Below are positions 42,938 through 55,263 of a DNA stretch of 64,000 nt, one piece after another. The notes beneath the pieces are model-generated. The model made no database searches, had not been told where the DNA came from, and saw nothing but the letters and a program-made list of their open reading frames with translations. Both the position numbers and the translations under genes were made by a program. Location: assembly GCA_024195585.1 (NCBI GenBank), contig SWBL01000008.1:295764-359763 (forward strand), read 5' to 3'. This DNA comes from Aureobasidium sp. EXF-3400 (lineage: Eukaryota; Ascomycota; Dothideomycetes; Dothideales; Saccotheciaceae). The number at the start of each line of letters is the position of its first letter. The first letter of the stretch is position 1.

Positions 42938-43272
42938 GATGAAGGAGAGAGTGCTCAGTATGTAGGGTCGTAGAACGAAATATGAGACACATGCCCTTGC
43001 ACCTAATTATCGGTCTATATTTCTAGTGAAGATATTTGAAGTAGCCGTATCTAAACCAATATATGAGGATCCAGCGTTGACAATGTCTTCTTCTCGTGAC
43101 TCACAAAATTGGTACAGCATGCTACTCCTCTCGTCTACTATCTTCTAAATCTGCGACTATATTACAAGAAGCATCTATGTCGCAAACCCGAAGTTTTGAG
43201 GCCGGGATCAAAACGCAGCCAATTGCTCTTCACGCCGTCGCAAAAGTGTTGGAATTTTGGCAAAAAGAGCAA

Positions 43273-43356
43273 CGCCCGACCAGAGGCTCGAACTCTGAAC
43301 CTTGAGATCTCTATTTGATAAAAGTCTCACGCGCTGACCAATTGTGCCAGCCGGGC
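43273..43356 (-). tRNA. tRNA-Lys (anticodon UUU) with a 10-nt intron
   Basis: Minus-strand cloverleaf. The acceptor stem GCCCGGC pairs with GTCGGGC (one G-U). The D arm has AATTGGTCA. The anticodon stem TGAGA/TCTCA encloses loop C-T-TTT-A-A. The T arm is CAGAG-TTCGAGC-CTCTG. The anticodon is TTT (Lys). Ten bases, TCAAATAGAG, interrupt after position 37, the standard place for eukaryotic tRNA introns. Discriminator base G. Variable region AGGTT. Confidence 0.92.
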
Positions 43357-44017
43357 AGAAGATAGCAATCTACAAAAAATAAAATATATATCTCGATAAA
43401 TTTGAATGGTTGTTCTGCCGTTAGATCAACTGCATCTTTTCGTTTTCAATCTATTGATTTTGGTCTAGTTGATTGTTCTGATTCTCCTGAGTTTCTCCAG
43501 TTCTGAGATATCAGTTTATCATGAGTCATCGGAATGCGCAGTCGCGTTCTTAACATGAGCCTGGCCGTGGAAGTAGTCTTCCATGAAATGCTCACTGTGG
43601 AAGCTTCATTATTTGCCAAGTACTGTACAGTTCTGTAGCCATAATACAAAAGACCTCAGTACACTAGGAATCAATACACTAATGTGCTTGTTTCGGCTGT
43701 CGTCGTCAAACACTGGTTGCTCAAAAGCTTGTTTGTGAGCAGAATCGTATGTGATACACATGTTGATCCGGCAACCCTGGTCACAGACCGGCCTATGGTG
43801 AGCATGGTATCATGCTCAGGACGTGGGATTGGTCAAAATCAATATCAAGAGCATTTGAAGAAGGGAATAGTTCGTATAGAAATAATTAGTAGCTAGTTTT
43901 CTGATATGTCATGGTTTCATCCAGCTCGCTCTGCGTATGCCGGATCTTGCTACCTTCTGTGACATCAAGAACATGAGTCTTCATTAGATGCAACCGTGTA
44001 AGCAAGTGTACCGCAAT
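43357..44017. other. Intergenic, AT-rich
   Basis: About 660 bp between the tRNA and the hydroxyacid dehydrogenase gene. The first 60 bases upstream of the tRNA (plus-strand 43370-43400) are AT-rich (AAAAAATAAAATATATATC), as is common around tRNA genes. Nothing else recognised. Confidence 0.4.
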
Positions 44018-45466
44018 CTAGTTGTTAGAGTGTCTGTCTCCAGGGTAGAAGGTACGACGCAGCATGCTTCTGTCACACTCTGCGATCGAAGCAATACCGG
44101 CAAGTCCCATGCTCTGATCAAGGTCCTGAACGTTTTGTCAGCTAGTTCATCTGACTCCATGTCATCTCATTGTATACTTACTGCCAGAATACCTTGGAGG
44201 ACTTGCTTGGCTCCTCCCTTACCGCCGGCACCGAGACCGTAGACCCAAGGACGTCCGATAAGAACACCCTTGGCACCAAGGGAAAGTGCCTTGATGATAT
44301 CAACACCGGTTCTGATACCGCTGTCGAACAAGACATCAATCTTGTCTCCAACTGCCTCGACGATTTCTGGCAACATCTCAAGACTGCCGATCGCTCCCTA
44401 GAATATAGTCAGCGCTTTCTCTCGAGATCAGAGAACGTCACATACATCTAGTTGTCTGCCTCCATGGTTGCTGACAATGATGCCTTGGACACCGACTTCG
44501 ACGGCCTTCTTGGCGTCCTCAACGTGTTGAATGCCCTTGAGGACGATGGGACCATCCCAGTTGTCCTTCAAGTGTTGCACCTCGTCCCAAGTATGAGCAG
44601 TACCAGGGAAGATTTTACCTTGCCATTCCAATGAAGCATCATGAACGTTGTCCTCGACCTCTTGGTTGTGCTTTTCCTTGAACTGCTTACGGAAGACAGG
44701 GTCAGAGAAGCCAATGGCGTCTCCGATGCCTTTCATGAAGGGTACGTAAGCAGAATCTAAGTCTTGAGGTCTCCAGCTGAGGGACCAGGTGTCCAAGGTG
44801 ACGACCAAAACTTCATAACCCGAGTTCTTCGCTCTGTTGAGCATACTCTCGGTGATAGCTCGGTCGTGAGGCCAGTAGAGTTGGAACCATCTGTGGCCAT
44901 CACTATTGGCTTTGGCAACCTCCTCAATTGATGACGATGATGCACTTGAGAGGATGTAAGGAACACCAAGCTCATTAGCAATCTCGGCGACTCCAACCTC
45001 CTTGTCTTCATGGAAGATCTGCTGGACACCAACAGGAGCTACAAGACAAGGGGTTGGATACTCCTTGCCCAGGATTGTTGTCTTAAGGCTTCGGTGGGTT
45101 GTGTCACGAAGCATACGCGGTACCATTTTCCAAGTCCTGAAGGCCAGGCGGTTTGCGTCCATGGTGGCTCCCTCGCCAGCACCTCCGCCAACATAGTTGT
45201 AGCCTCTGCGGGTCATGCTCTCTTTTGCTTGTTGCTCGAGCTTGTTGGGATTGGTAGTGACACTAGGAACAACGCCGTCATACATTCCCTTCTTGTAGAT
45301 TTCAGTCTGGCTAAACCCTAGTCAGCATATTTCTAAAGTGCTGATGGCATTTATAGCAGTCGAAAAGCCATCTACAGCTTCATCTCACATACAAAGCGCC
45401 ATAGTGATCGTGCTGGGTCGGAGTATTGTCCTCGCCGTCTTGGTGAGTGCCTTGGATTGCGTTCAT
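44018..45466 (-). CDS. FMN-dependent alpha-hydroxyacid dehydrogenase / lactate 2-monooxygenase-like
   Basis: Four exons (45466-45393, 45310-44446, 44397-44182, 44125-44018) encode 420 residues. The TIM-barrel FMN family is clear: YNYVGGGAGEGATM, PCLVAPVGVQQIFH, PYILSSASSSSIEEVA, WFQLYWPHDRAIT, IVLKGI, the active-site SNHGGRQLDGAIGSL (His ~300, spanning an intron), FDSGIRTGVDIIKAL and IGRPWVYGLG. Members oxidise L-lactate or related 2-hydroxy acids; the barrel without a cytochrome b2 domain and the start MNAIQGTHQDGED favour the lactate-monooxygenase-like or cytosolic oxidase group. No presequence. The C-terminal exon adds a short non-conserved tail. Confidence 0.9.
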
Positions 45467-46217
45467 CTTGACGAATTAAGGAAGAAGAGGTGATGAACGG
45501 AGGGTTGGGTGTACAAGTTTGGCGAGGTAGATAGTGTGGAAAGTTTGTGAGTTCAAGAGGTAGTCAATTTCTTCTATTTATCTTATCATCGCGACGAGAA
45601 CCGCCGTGGAGAGGCAGAACAGTGATGTAGGCAGGTTGCGTAGAATGACGTGGATTCCGAGCTGCCGAAGCCTGAAGGGCCGAAGCGCACCAAACGATCA
45701 AGATGTGTACCTATCTGGCGATGTTCCACGGCACCGTTCGAACTTCGAATGAATCGTAATGACATGAGCAAGCTTGTCTTCTGTCGAGCGCTATGTTCAA
45801 CATTTCAGTTTGTATTACTTGATCTCTTGTCCTCGTCCCGCAAGATCCGTAGGCTTCGGATGGTTGCGGACAAACACTAGGTATGACACCAAGCTCATAG
45901 TCGTCAACGTGGGACCGCAGCGGGCGATGAAGGCACCACAATTGTTCTCATTGAAAAGAACATCTTGCTTGTGATGCTGATGTCGCCGTGTTTGATGCAT
46001 TCCTTGTTTGCGTATAGCCACGAGTGTGTTGACCAATGAAAGTCGATTCTGACGGCCGCGTGTGCAACGAAGTCGTCATGACGGCTGCTGTGCAAGATAA
46101 CTCTGGCAACAAACTATCTATATAACCACCACCAACCGCACTTTTCGAGATCTTGCACTTCTCGTGAGCAGAAGCACTACGTCGTCTAGGTTTCAGCACT
46201 GAACACTACTCGGTAAA
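45467..46217. other. Divergent intergenic region
   Basis: 0.75 kb between the hydroxyacid dehydrogenase and the PPxY protein. It includes a TATA-like CTATCTATATAACC at ~46107, about 100 bp before the downstream ATG. No gene recognised. Confidence 0.4.
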
Positions 46218-47426
46218 ATGAATTCGCAACACGTAGAAAATCCCTCCAGTGATTCTGGACCACCACCAGCATACTACGAACAGGCACCCCCGCTACCTGC
46301 TCGTACCACCGACACTTCACACAATCTCGCGGTGCAACCATCATATCCGGCACCCCCTAAGAGATTGAGCAGCGCCAGATCTTCAATTGACATCTCGTCG
46401 CCCATACATTATACCCGGGATCCACACAAGCTCGTGGCGTACCTGGTACCATTTCCAAAACCAAAGCTCCATGGAATCGCTCCAGATGCTATCCCAACCA
46501 GGTTTTTGATCTATACTCCACCTCCTCCTCCCCTCAAAGCACCTGCAGAGGGAGAGAAGGAGACCAAGGCTCACAAGTTGCAACGTAAATGGCAAGAAGA
46601 AGTGCGTGAAGCAAAGATGTCAACTGCCAAAACCGCAAGCTGGAAGGGTGTCAAAAGCAAAGCTACTAAGGCAATCAACACAGCCATGGGTTATACCAAG
46701 AACTCCAACCTCGAATTCATCAACAGAATCAACCTCGACGGCGATAAAGGATCTGAAGCGCACGCACAGAACGAGCATGCTGAAGGTGGAGAAGTTCATC
46801 GCACAGTCGGTTTGGAGGAGATGATCCTGGTGTATCCTGCGGACATCAAGAGTACTCCAGATCAGCTCAGAACCGAGTTTGTCGAGACGATGATGCGAAG
46901 CAAGAGCAAGGCTCAAAGAGACTCGATCATCGCCACCGGCTTGTTGCCCGTATCTGCCGCAACTGATATCATGCTTACCTTGATTTGGCCATTTGGAGGT
47001 CTACTCGAGGTCGACGCAGTTTGGGCAGCTGCTTCATTCAGAGGCGCAAAAATTTCTCGAAACGTGACCAAACGACTTCACTCTACTTCCACGAATGGCA
47101 AGGATGATGAAGACACGTTGAGACTCTCCTTCACCCCTTCGCCTCGTCTCGAACTACTAGACAGATATCTGGAAGCAAGATGCCATGAGAAGGATGCGAA
47201 GATCTTCCCATCATTCGGCACCTCACCAACGGAGACAGAGTGCCTAGAGGCCATAGGTTGGGCTCCAAGTCAGACTGATGGTGAGGCAAAGAACTGGGAA
47301 GACGAGCACTGGGAGACTACAGAGGTCAAAGATGACCTCAAGTCTGTCATGGCCAAAGCAGCACACGAGTGGGACAAGTGGTGCAAAGCTTACGAGAAGA
47401 ACCCCGACAAAGCATCAAAGAAGTAA
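46218..47426 (+). CDS. Conserved-looking protein of unknown function with PPxY motif
   Basis: A single exon of 402 residues; I do not recognise the family. The N-terminal ~60 residues are Pro/Ser-rich with GPPPAYYEQAPPLP, containing a PPAY (PPxY) motif that could bind WW domains such as those of Rsp5-type ubiquitin ligases. The central region is basic (KAHKLQRKWQEEVREAK, WKGVKSKATKAI) and likely amphipathic-helical. Residues ~195-290 carry a compact segment (GLEEMILVYPADIKSTPDQL, then LLPVSAATDIMLTLIWPFGGLLEVDAVWA) with one hydrophobic stretch. The C-terminus is acidic. The long frame and even composition make it a confident gene; a membrane-peripheral role is a guess. Confidence 0.8.
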   Translation: MNSQHVENPSSDSGPPPAYYEQAPPLPARTTDTSHNLAVQPSYPAPPKRLSSARSSIDISSPIHYTRDPHKLVAYLVPFPKPKLHGIAPDAIPTRFLIYTPPPPPLKAPAEGEKETKAHKLQRKWQEEVREAKMSTAKTASWKGVKSKATKAINTAMGYTKNSNLEFINRINLDGDKGSEAHAQNEHAEGGEVHRTVGLEEMILVYPADIKSTPDQLRTEFVETMMRSKSKAQRDSIIATGLLPVSAATDIMLTLIWPFGGLLEVDAVWAAASFRGAKISRNVTKRLHSTSTNGKDDEDTLRLSFTPSPRLELLDRYLEARCHEKDAKIFPSFGTSPTETECLEAIGWAPSQTDGEAKNWEDEHWETTEVKDDLKSVMAKAAHEWDKWCKAYEKNPDKASKK

Positions 47427-50400
47427 AGCGTGGATGGGTAATGTTTCTAGTTCCACTTTCTCAGTCAGTGCATCTTATGATAGTTCCAACCCCTGGCCGA
47501 AAGGTCACGCAAAAAACACAATTTGTCTTTGTAGGTTCATGTCATGTAGATCTCACACCCTCATAAAGACTCAGTTTGAACTGTGGTCATCCACTCCTTA
47601 GTATGTGGCCTCCAGTGGTTGCTCTTGTGCACGTCTCCAGACACTTGATCATCCCAATTGTCCACAGTAGAATCAGTCGTGTGTCCACAAGGTCCAGGTT
47701 GTGGCATACCAGTCTGATGTTCCTGTTGCTGGCTTGAAGATCAACGACAGATAAACACATTGCTCGCTTCTTCATTCTTGGAAATACTGCTTGCAATCCA
47801 GTCTATTCCAAAAGTGGCTTCGTCTGGAGGTTTCTTGTAGTCCGGCCGTTGACGAGATGTAGCGTGAACAGCTGCTGTCTCTGTTTTCAATTCTTCTTTG
47901 GGAGCCTGTTTCCAAGTCTGTTCGACTTCGCCTTGCTCTGCGTAATGCCCAATGCTTTGGTTGGCCTATTCGGCTTTTTCGATAGAAGCAGTCTTGCTCA
48001 AGGTCCCGGCTTGTAAGAGATATACACAGTGAGAACGATGTTCAGGCCGTCTTGTAGAGGATAAAGAAGATCGATCCAGGTATAGTCCCACGCTCTTCCT
48101 TCTTAAGTCACTAGTTCTCTGTTGATCAGGGACTCTAAGCCATTGGCCGTTCTGTAGTTGCTGGAATCATGGCTCGATGTAACGAACTCGTATCGTGAGA
48201 CATAACTTTGAAGTGTTCCAGACTGGTAATTTGAGGTTGGAAGGTATGGCTTCAACGACGTTTGCCAGAAGCAAACTTGCAGAACATGTTTGGTTTGAAT
48301 TGGTTAGTTCCCATGTCCCAGGCCTGGTAGTGTCATTCATGTTCTTGTTGGCGTATAAGGCATCGGGGGTGTGCTATCATTGTTCCAAGAGCCAGAATGT
48401 CGTTGCCAGAGGTGCCCATGATGATGGTATGTTAGTGGGCGTGGAGTGTAGGTACGTTGCTCGGGACATGATTGAAGGTGAAAAATCGAAAGACGTGCCG
48501 GTGTAGAAGTAAGATGAAGCGGTTATATAATATTTTGCAAAAGTACCTCATTGTTGGGAGTGGAGATGATTCTTGTAGTCATAGAAATGCCCATAGCGTG
48601 ATCTTGAGGCCACGTGCGAGACCTTGATGGTCATGAGAAGACAGATATGATGATGCATGAACCTTCCCGAATCATTCTGAAATGCTTGTTTCATGTTCGA
48701 CATCTATTGCTAGGCTCACACTAACCACCTTCCCAAGTTGCCAGATAAGGGAGCTTCGATCTGCATATCCAAGGATGAGTGACAGCCAGGCACAGATAAC
48801 GCCATCGCAGATAAGCACCAAGACAGCAGGTGCAAGCAGGGGCATCAGCAGCGACACTGGTGCTTGATAGCAGTGTTTATCTATCCTCCTGATGGCTTCT
48901 CTTATCATGTCGTGCTTCAATGCACATATAACAGCCGCCATACGCCCACACCTTCTACATCCAAGAATCCATTCTATCAGGATACGTCACTGCTCCAGGC
49001 TGAAAATCATCTTGCACTCCCACCACCGTGCCGACGATCGAACTCGATGGTGAACATCACACGATGTCAAACAGATCTTGCTTCTCAGCACATAACACAG
49101 CGTGGACCATGCGTACTTGGGATCTGAATTGCCCACGCCAGCTTTTACTGGCCAGCCGCGACCGCAGCTCCGCGCAAGCCAACAACTGCATTATTGCGGC
49201 CGTCATGCATGCGCAGGAGCCCACTTTCACATGCCTGGTGTCGCGCATTGATCGAATCAGCTGTTCGAAGTAGCCCTCGTCAGGGCCTTGAGAAGCAATA
49301 TCCACTGATATACCACTTCCAGGTGGCTTTGCAGACTTGAAATTGCAATAGGCGTAAGGAGATGATCAACTCAACCGGTAGCATCGGCCGAACCGACCAT
49401 GTCGCCAGGGTGAGATGAGGCCATTGCGCAGCAGCGTATATCAACGGACGCGAACGCCTGGCTCCACGCGGCAACCCCCAGCAAGCACAGGCTAATATCA
49501 AACCGATGGTTCTTCCGTTTGAGGCTTCTTGCTGAGGTGATGAGCGCGCGTGGAACCTCGACTGTTTCGATTCAGACGCAACTGATCTCAGGACACGCGA
49601 GCAATTAACAACTGGTGATCTGCCCAGCCATGGATGGCCGGTCCCGCGACCTATTTTCACCGCATTTCGCCGGTCCGAGGTTTGGAGCTGCAGGACCTGG
49701 AAGGTGCAAGACCCACCCACCTTGACACGGAGGCTGGAGTAAACGCCGTGGCAACCCACGGCTCTTCTTTTTTCCATGGTCCCCTAAACTTTCAGGTTTC
49801 GACCGCAGCCGAGAACTTTTATTATTCAAACGCTTGGACTACATACATGAACTTCGCTCACCAGGTTACTGCGTTCCCAGCTCGAGGTAGAAAATCAGCG
49901 ATCTTGTTTGGAGTAGCAGGATCTCGGATCCACCGAGCGGATTTAACCAAGGAAATTATTCTGGAGAGATCGTTGGTTGAATTGTCGCGTTTCCTAGCGC
50001 GCTCATCCACATGGTTCGGGCGCGGCTACCTCGAAAAAACACGGGGAAGGAGATCCACATGGTCGTGTGCAAACAAAACCTTGCTCGATCTAGGGATTCA
50101 TCGTATTGCTCAAATCGACTTTCCACACTGTTCCGTCTCTCGAATCGTGTGGCCACTGGCTAGACCTCTGAAGCAGATTTGCATCCACGGATCAAGGATG
50201 CATTGGCACACACAGCGCGAGAGTCGCAGTAGACATGGGTAACGAATTTTCTGGAATCCATAGACCTGCAAGAATTTTGCATGTGAGAGGTCGGATGCGG
50301 AAGCGACATACGTAGAAAAACGGTGGTGGAGCTTGCTTGTCTCGTGCATATGCATTTTTTGCTTGTTCGGTCTGCAGGATCGCGAAGTATAGCGATCAGC

Positions 50401-51811
50401 TAGTCACCCAAAGTGCATAGCATCGGTAGTTGCTGCGCAGGTAGGTATTTAGTAACCAGACGATTACGATTGGTGCCAGGCACACTCTCTAGAGTCATGG
50501 TGGACATGCAAGATTTAGGCGGAGATTCGGTCGATTCCAGCCTTGAGCGGTCGCATCCGTGTCAGCAGTGGGAGGGTCCCAGATCGCTCGAGCCCTGACA
50601 GTGACAGCACGGAGGAAGGTTCTCAATAGACCCCAAAGCGATGAACCGAAGATCAGGGTCTACCTCGGAATTTCACGGATGGCTCAGCAATGGTCGATGT
50701 GGGGAGGTTAAAGTGCTGCGCACGGCTCGTTAAGACGTGTCGAGTCAAGGTGGAATTTACACGAAAAGACAAGAGAAAAGGTATAGCTGCAGATGACGGC
50801 GAAGAAGTGGGATGGTTGCAGGAGTGCAGATTGCAGTGGACATGGCAAAGAAAGAGGGGCGTGATGACTTGGACGTCGGATATATTGCCAGGCAGAGGAT
50901 GAGCGGGCCCCCCGAGTAAAGTAGGTAGGTGGTGGAGTCTCAACCGAGCGGTTCTACAACGGCAAAAAGGGTTGCAGACTTGGTCGGGCAGATAGGAGGA
51001 GCAAGGTTTGAGCCGCAGATGTGGGTCAGACCTTGGAGGCCTGTCAACGCTGTTACCGTCGTCATTGAGCTTGGAGGTTGCTGCGACGAGGAAATGCAGT
51101 GATGCATGGCGTGGGGGCTTTGTCCCGGCTCTGGATCCGAGTGGAAGGTTGCATCTCGAACGACAGATATTGTAGTCGATAGCTAGAATAGCAAATGGAA
51201 AGAGAAACAAGACAGGCTTCAGACTCGCGACAGACCAGACTCAATTGAGTTTGCGCAAGACGGCAAGGATGCGTGAAGCGAGCAAAGATGGAACAAGGAG
51301 CAGTAACAAAGATGCGACGGCAAGGGCAGGACAGGGCGCCGAGGGTAGAGCATGTGGCAGATCCTTGCCCGTCGGTCGGCGCGCGTGGGAGAAGCTAGCG
51401 GACTGGATCAGCCACATTCAGAGTGCAGGGAGACTAAGTTAACGAAGCGCAAAACAGGCGACGAGAGCGAGCAGCGGGTTCGCCCCTAGACTCGTGTGGG
51501 CTAGCAGTCGTAGCCTACTCATGTGCCGACCCAGTGCTGACCGAGTTGGACTCCGAGTTCGAGCCACCATTAGACATACCCACATCCCACCCTCTGTCTT
51601 TCCCAGCGCGTCATTTGCAACCCCAGCTACTGCACTCGCATTATTCTGCCCTTGGCTTTTTACTCAGCGTCCGCCAGCAATCCGGATCCAGTCTGCGTAC
51701 GAACACCAGAGCCCTTCGACAAGTAGTCTGGACACAGCTGCCTCTCCACACGAGAGCTTATGTATTAAGGCCAGCCGGCTAATCAACCAAGGACGTGGGG
51801 GCCAACCAAAC
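47427..51811. other. 4.4 kb gene-free stretch upstream of areA
   Basis: No recognisable protein or RNA gene. Frames of up to ~200 codons occur (for example 49634-50242 plus, 50653-51210 minus), but their composition is random and they overlap on opposite strands. GATA-factor sites of the HGATAR type are seen at 50990-50995 (AGATAG) and 51177-51182 (CGATAG). The last ~600 bp before areA are CT-rich, as in fungal promoters and leaders. A long areA leader or an upstream non-coding exon is possible. Confidence 0.45.
50990..51182 (+). promoter_or_regulatory. Two HGATAR sites upstream of areA
   Basis: AGATAG at 50990-50995 and CGATAG at 51177-51182 match the AreA/NIT2 core HGATAR on the plus strand, 0.6-0.8 kb before the areA ATG. 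Single sites are common by chance, so autoregulation is only suggested. Confidence 0.25.
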
Positions 51812-54496
51812 ATGACATCGCCGCGCACCTTTGCTCCCAGCATGGCTGAAATGACGGCTCACTCTTCTTCGACGACCTCTTCGGCCGTCCAGTCCCTCAC
51901 CAGTGCCAGCACCCTGGATTCACCAACCGAGTCGTCCGCGCGGAGAGCGCTGCGCGACAGTGTCTTTGAGTCGGCGACATGGCGCGAACCCGACAGCGAG
52001 ACGCCCGAGGAACTGCAAAGGAAAGATCCCCTCGGCACCCAGATCTGGAAGCTGTATTCCAAGACAAAGAACACTCTGCCCAACTCTGAGCGCATGGAAA
52101 ACCTGACATGGAGGATGATGTCGATGAATCTGAGGCGCGCCCAGCAGCAGAGGTACCACCGCGCATCAAAGAGCTCCAGACAAAGAACTGCATCCGACTA
52201 ACAGCCTGCACAGTCGCCTAGCTCACGCATACCAGCAGCGTGCAAACGCCCCCAGCGGCATTGCACAGCTGAGACAGTCGGCAGAGGCCCAGTCACAGTC
52301 GCAGTCGCAGTCGCAGCCGCACTTCGCCATCCCCGCCAACGATCACATGAACCTGGATGATTTTATTGTTCCCTCGTCCATCGCATCCCCCATAAGCCAG
52401 CCTTCACCGCCCGCCTCGTTCGATCCCTCGACAGCCGACTCCAAGGCCACGCCGACAGGCATTCCCATCCGCCGCCATCAGCAGCTGCAGGAAGAGGCCC
52501 AGGACGATTTTGTTGCGCGTGCCTCGGCCCCTTCGGTTGCCCCTACCGCCGTCAACAAGACGACGGATGAGTTCGGCTACATTCAACGCCATGTGCGCAA
52601 GACTAGCATCGACGAGAGAAGGGTAACTTAGCTCCTCACCATGACCGAGCTTTATCGCATTGCTGACTTGTCTAGCCACCCAAACGACGTGCCGATTGCT
52701 CACCACAAGTCCCTCCAGTTACCACGGGCATGCACAACGATGCCCTTCTCAACAACTACTCTCTCGACTCGACCGCTTACAACCCCACCAACTCTCAGGC
52801 TCAGGTGCCGTTTGGCCTGGACACATTTGGCTTCGACGCAGGTGCTAACTCGACCAACAACGACCCGCTGCTGACATCGGCCGGCCCTTTCCAGAGCAAC
52901 TTCAACTTCTCTCCGGTCGGCTCGCCCATGATGGCTAACGGTCCGTATACCAACATGTTCAATCAGTCCGTCATGTCCAACAACTACTGCTCTCCACCCC
53001 AGTCATCCTATCAGTCCCGTGTCTCGACTCCTCAGCCGATTCCAGAGCACGAGCCTGTCTTTTTTAATACGTCCAGCAGTGTTGATCTGAGACACCATGC
53101 CCACATGAGCAGCTATACCAGCCAGCAGCCTACTCCTGTCGCTAGCATGCAGCCCCAATACATCTTCAGCCCCAACAACGAGAACATGTTCAGTCAAATC
53201 TCGGCTCCCGATCCATCTACCTCCTTCACTCAACCATCATCCTTCTCCATGTCAGGCCATGTCGACCCGACTGAGGTCTTGTCGACGGCCATGTCCTTGC
53301 CGCGAGGCGACAACATGTTCACCTTCGGTGCTGATTCTGACAACGAAGATGAGGAAACCAACTTTGGTGACCGCAACAATTTTATAATGCAGACCGACTT
53401 CTCGCCTATGGAAGACTCCTCGGTGGGCGAGTATCAATGGGAGAGCGGCCTCGCATCGGGCCAGTTCAACTCGCTGCCCGCTCGCTACGCCGGACCTCCA
53501 GCTCGCAAGGGCGTCACAATTGGTCATACGGAAATGATTCCCTCGCCACAGGAGTGGGGTGTTGGCAGCTTGGGACGTACACATGGTTCAGCTGCTTCGG
53601 TCAGTGAGATCCGTAACCGTGGAAACGATCCTCGTCTGAAGAAGATTCCTCGCACGAGCTCAACCCCAAACGCAGCTGCTATGGCTGCTCAGCATGGCAT
53701 CTTCTCAGTTCGTCCACAATCATCGCCCTCGTCGCCGCCCGAGTCGTCTACTGGCTTCAGCTCTGTTGCACCTTCCCGACCTGGAAGTCCAAAGCCTGGT
53801 GACAATGGCTTGCCTACGACATGCACAAACTGTTTCACTCAGACCACTCCGTTGTGGCGCCGTAACCCTGAAGGACATCCGCTGTGTAATGCATGTGGTT
53901 TGTTCCTCAAGCTTCACGGCGTCGTACGTCCGCTGAGTTTGAAGACGGATGTCATCAAAAAGCGTAACCGAGGTGGTGCGGGTTCTACAACCATCGGACC
54001 TTCATCCAGCCGTTCCAAGAAGGCTGCAAGCAGAAAGAACTCAGTCGCTCACACCCCCGCAGCCACTCCCAAGCCCATACAAGATGCCGACTCCCCTAGT
54101 ACTACTGCTGGATCATCCACCACCGCCAATACCCCAACTACTCAAAGCAACCCCATTCTTGCGCCTAAAACCACTGTGGTACCAATTGCGCCCGGTCCGC
54201 CCAAACCACAAATGCCAGCCACAGGTCCTGCTCCCACACGAATGGTTGCACCTAAGCGTCAGCGTAAGCAGAGCAAAGTTGGCAGCTCTCCACAAGAGAT
54301 CGAAATGGGCGAGGCGGACGATATCAGTGTTAGCAATAAACCGAAAGAAATTGCTCAGGCACCAGCACCTGCGTTCACGTCCAGTCAACAGCCAGCTATG
54401 ATGACAAACAACGGTCCGTCTGGATCAATGGTCAGTTCTCCTTCTGGCATGCCTGCTGGGCCACAGGAATGGGAGTGGCTTACCATGAGTTTGTAA
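51812..54496 (+). CDS. areA: Nitrogen regulatory GATA transcription factor AreA/NIT2
   Basis: Three exons (51812-52152, 52214-52622, 52676-54496; introns 61 and 53 nt) encode 856 residues. The N-terminal AreA block [20 protein letters not shown] and [16 protein letters not shown] is present. A single GATA finger [20 protein letters not shown]...[14 protein letters not shown] lies at about 632-656 with the basic tail [16 protein letters not shown]. The protein ends EWEWLTMSL, the conserved C-terminus needed for interaction with the co-repressor NmrA. AreA activates genes for secondary nitrogen sources when ammonium and glutamine are low. A Ser-Gln tract (SQSQSQSQ) follows the first splice. The start is the first ATG in frame before the conserved block. 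Confidence 0.95.
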
Positions 54497-55263
54497 AGCG
54501 TTGGCAAACTCATAACGAAGCAATCTCCATATCATAACGTGCAAGATGAGGACTTGCGAAGGTCAGCGTCCTTCAGCACGCTGCATCGTTTTTCTGCTTT
54601 TTGAATTTGATCATATACCCGCCCGGTTGCTCGGGCACTGGACACTACCAGGATCGGCCCGACGGTCGCTTGGTGTTTAATGAATGAGCAGGCCACCGCA
54701 CACACGGCCTGCGTTTTTAATTTTTTTCTGGGTGTCCATTTAGGCGTTATATCTGGGAAGAGGGTGGTACTGTTTCTTGTTTCCAATGATTCCCTTATTA
54801 GACTTGTGGGCAGGTTTCGGATTGCTATTTTGCTGGATTATCAGATCTCCTGGTTCTCATCTGCTTTTGATGAAATGAGGAAGGGGTTGTGCAAGACAAT
54901 TTGGAGGCACTGCCTTGGGCAATGACGGTACACGATTCCGATATTTTTTAACTTGATTGAATGGTCGCGTAATGACCTGAATTTTAGACCTGGTTCATTC
55001 TCTTTTCTTCTCTTGATTTTCTTTCCAGTAGCTCGTTAGCAAGATTCGATCGTTTCCAAGTACAGCTGTGCTGTTTCTAACGTGGTTCTGTTAAGTTTGG
55101 AAGTGACTATCGACCCAAGGTCTCCTGCCCTAGCTTTGAACATCTCCCAAAGGCCCATCCTCAACTACATCATGATTGGGCAAATTAACAAGCTCGACTA
55201 AAGAACCCCCATGAGTAAAGTGTTATACATTGAATCATTGTAATCACTGCTTTTTGACCTCCA
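54497..55263. other. Convergent intergenic region
   Basis: About 0.77 kb containing the 3' ends of areA and the coiled-coil gene. T-rich tracts (TTTTTAATTTTTTTCT near 54714) could belong to the areA 3' untranslated region, which in this family controls mRNA stability. No gene recognised. Confidence 0.4.

Noticed and set aside
49634..50242. 202-residue frame upstream of areA
   Set aside because: Random-looking composition with no domain, and overlapped by a minus-strand frame of similar size.
50653..51210. 185-residue minus-strand frame upstream of areA
   Set aside because: Cys/His/Pro-rich but without ordered motifs; it fits read-through of CT/GA-skewed leader DNA.
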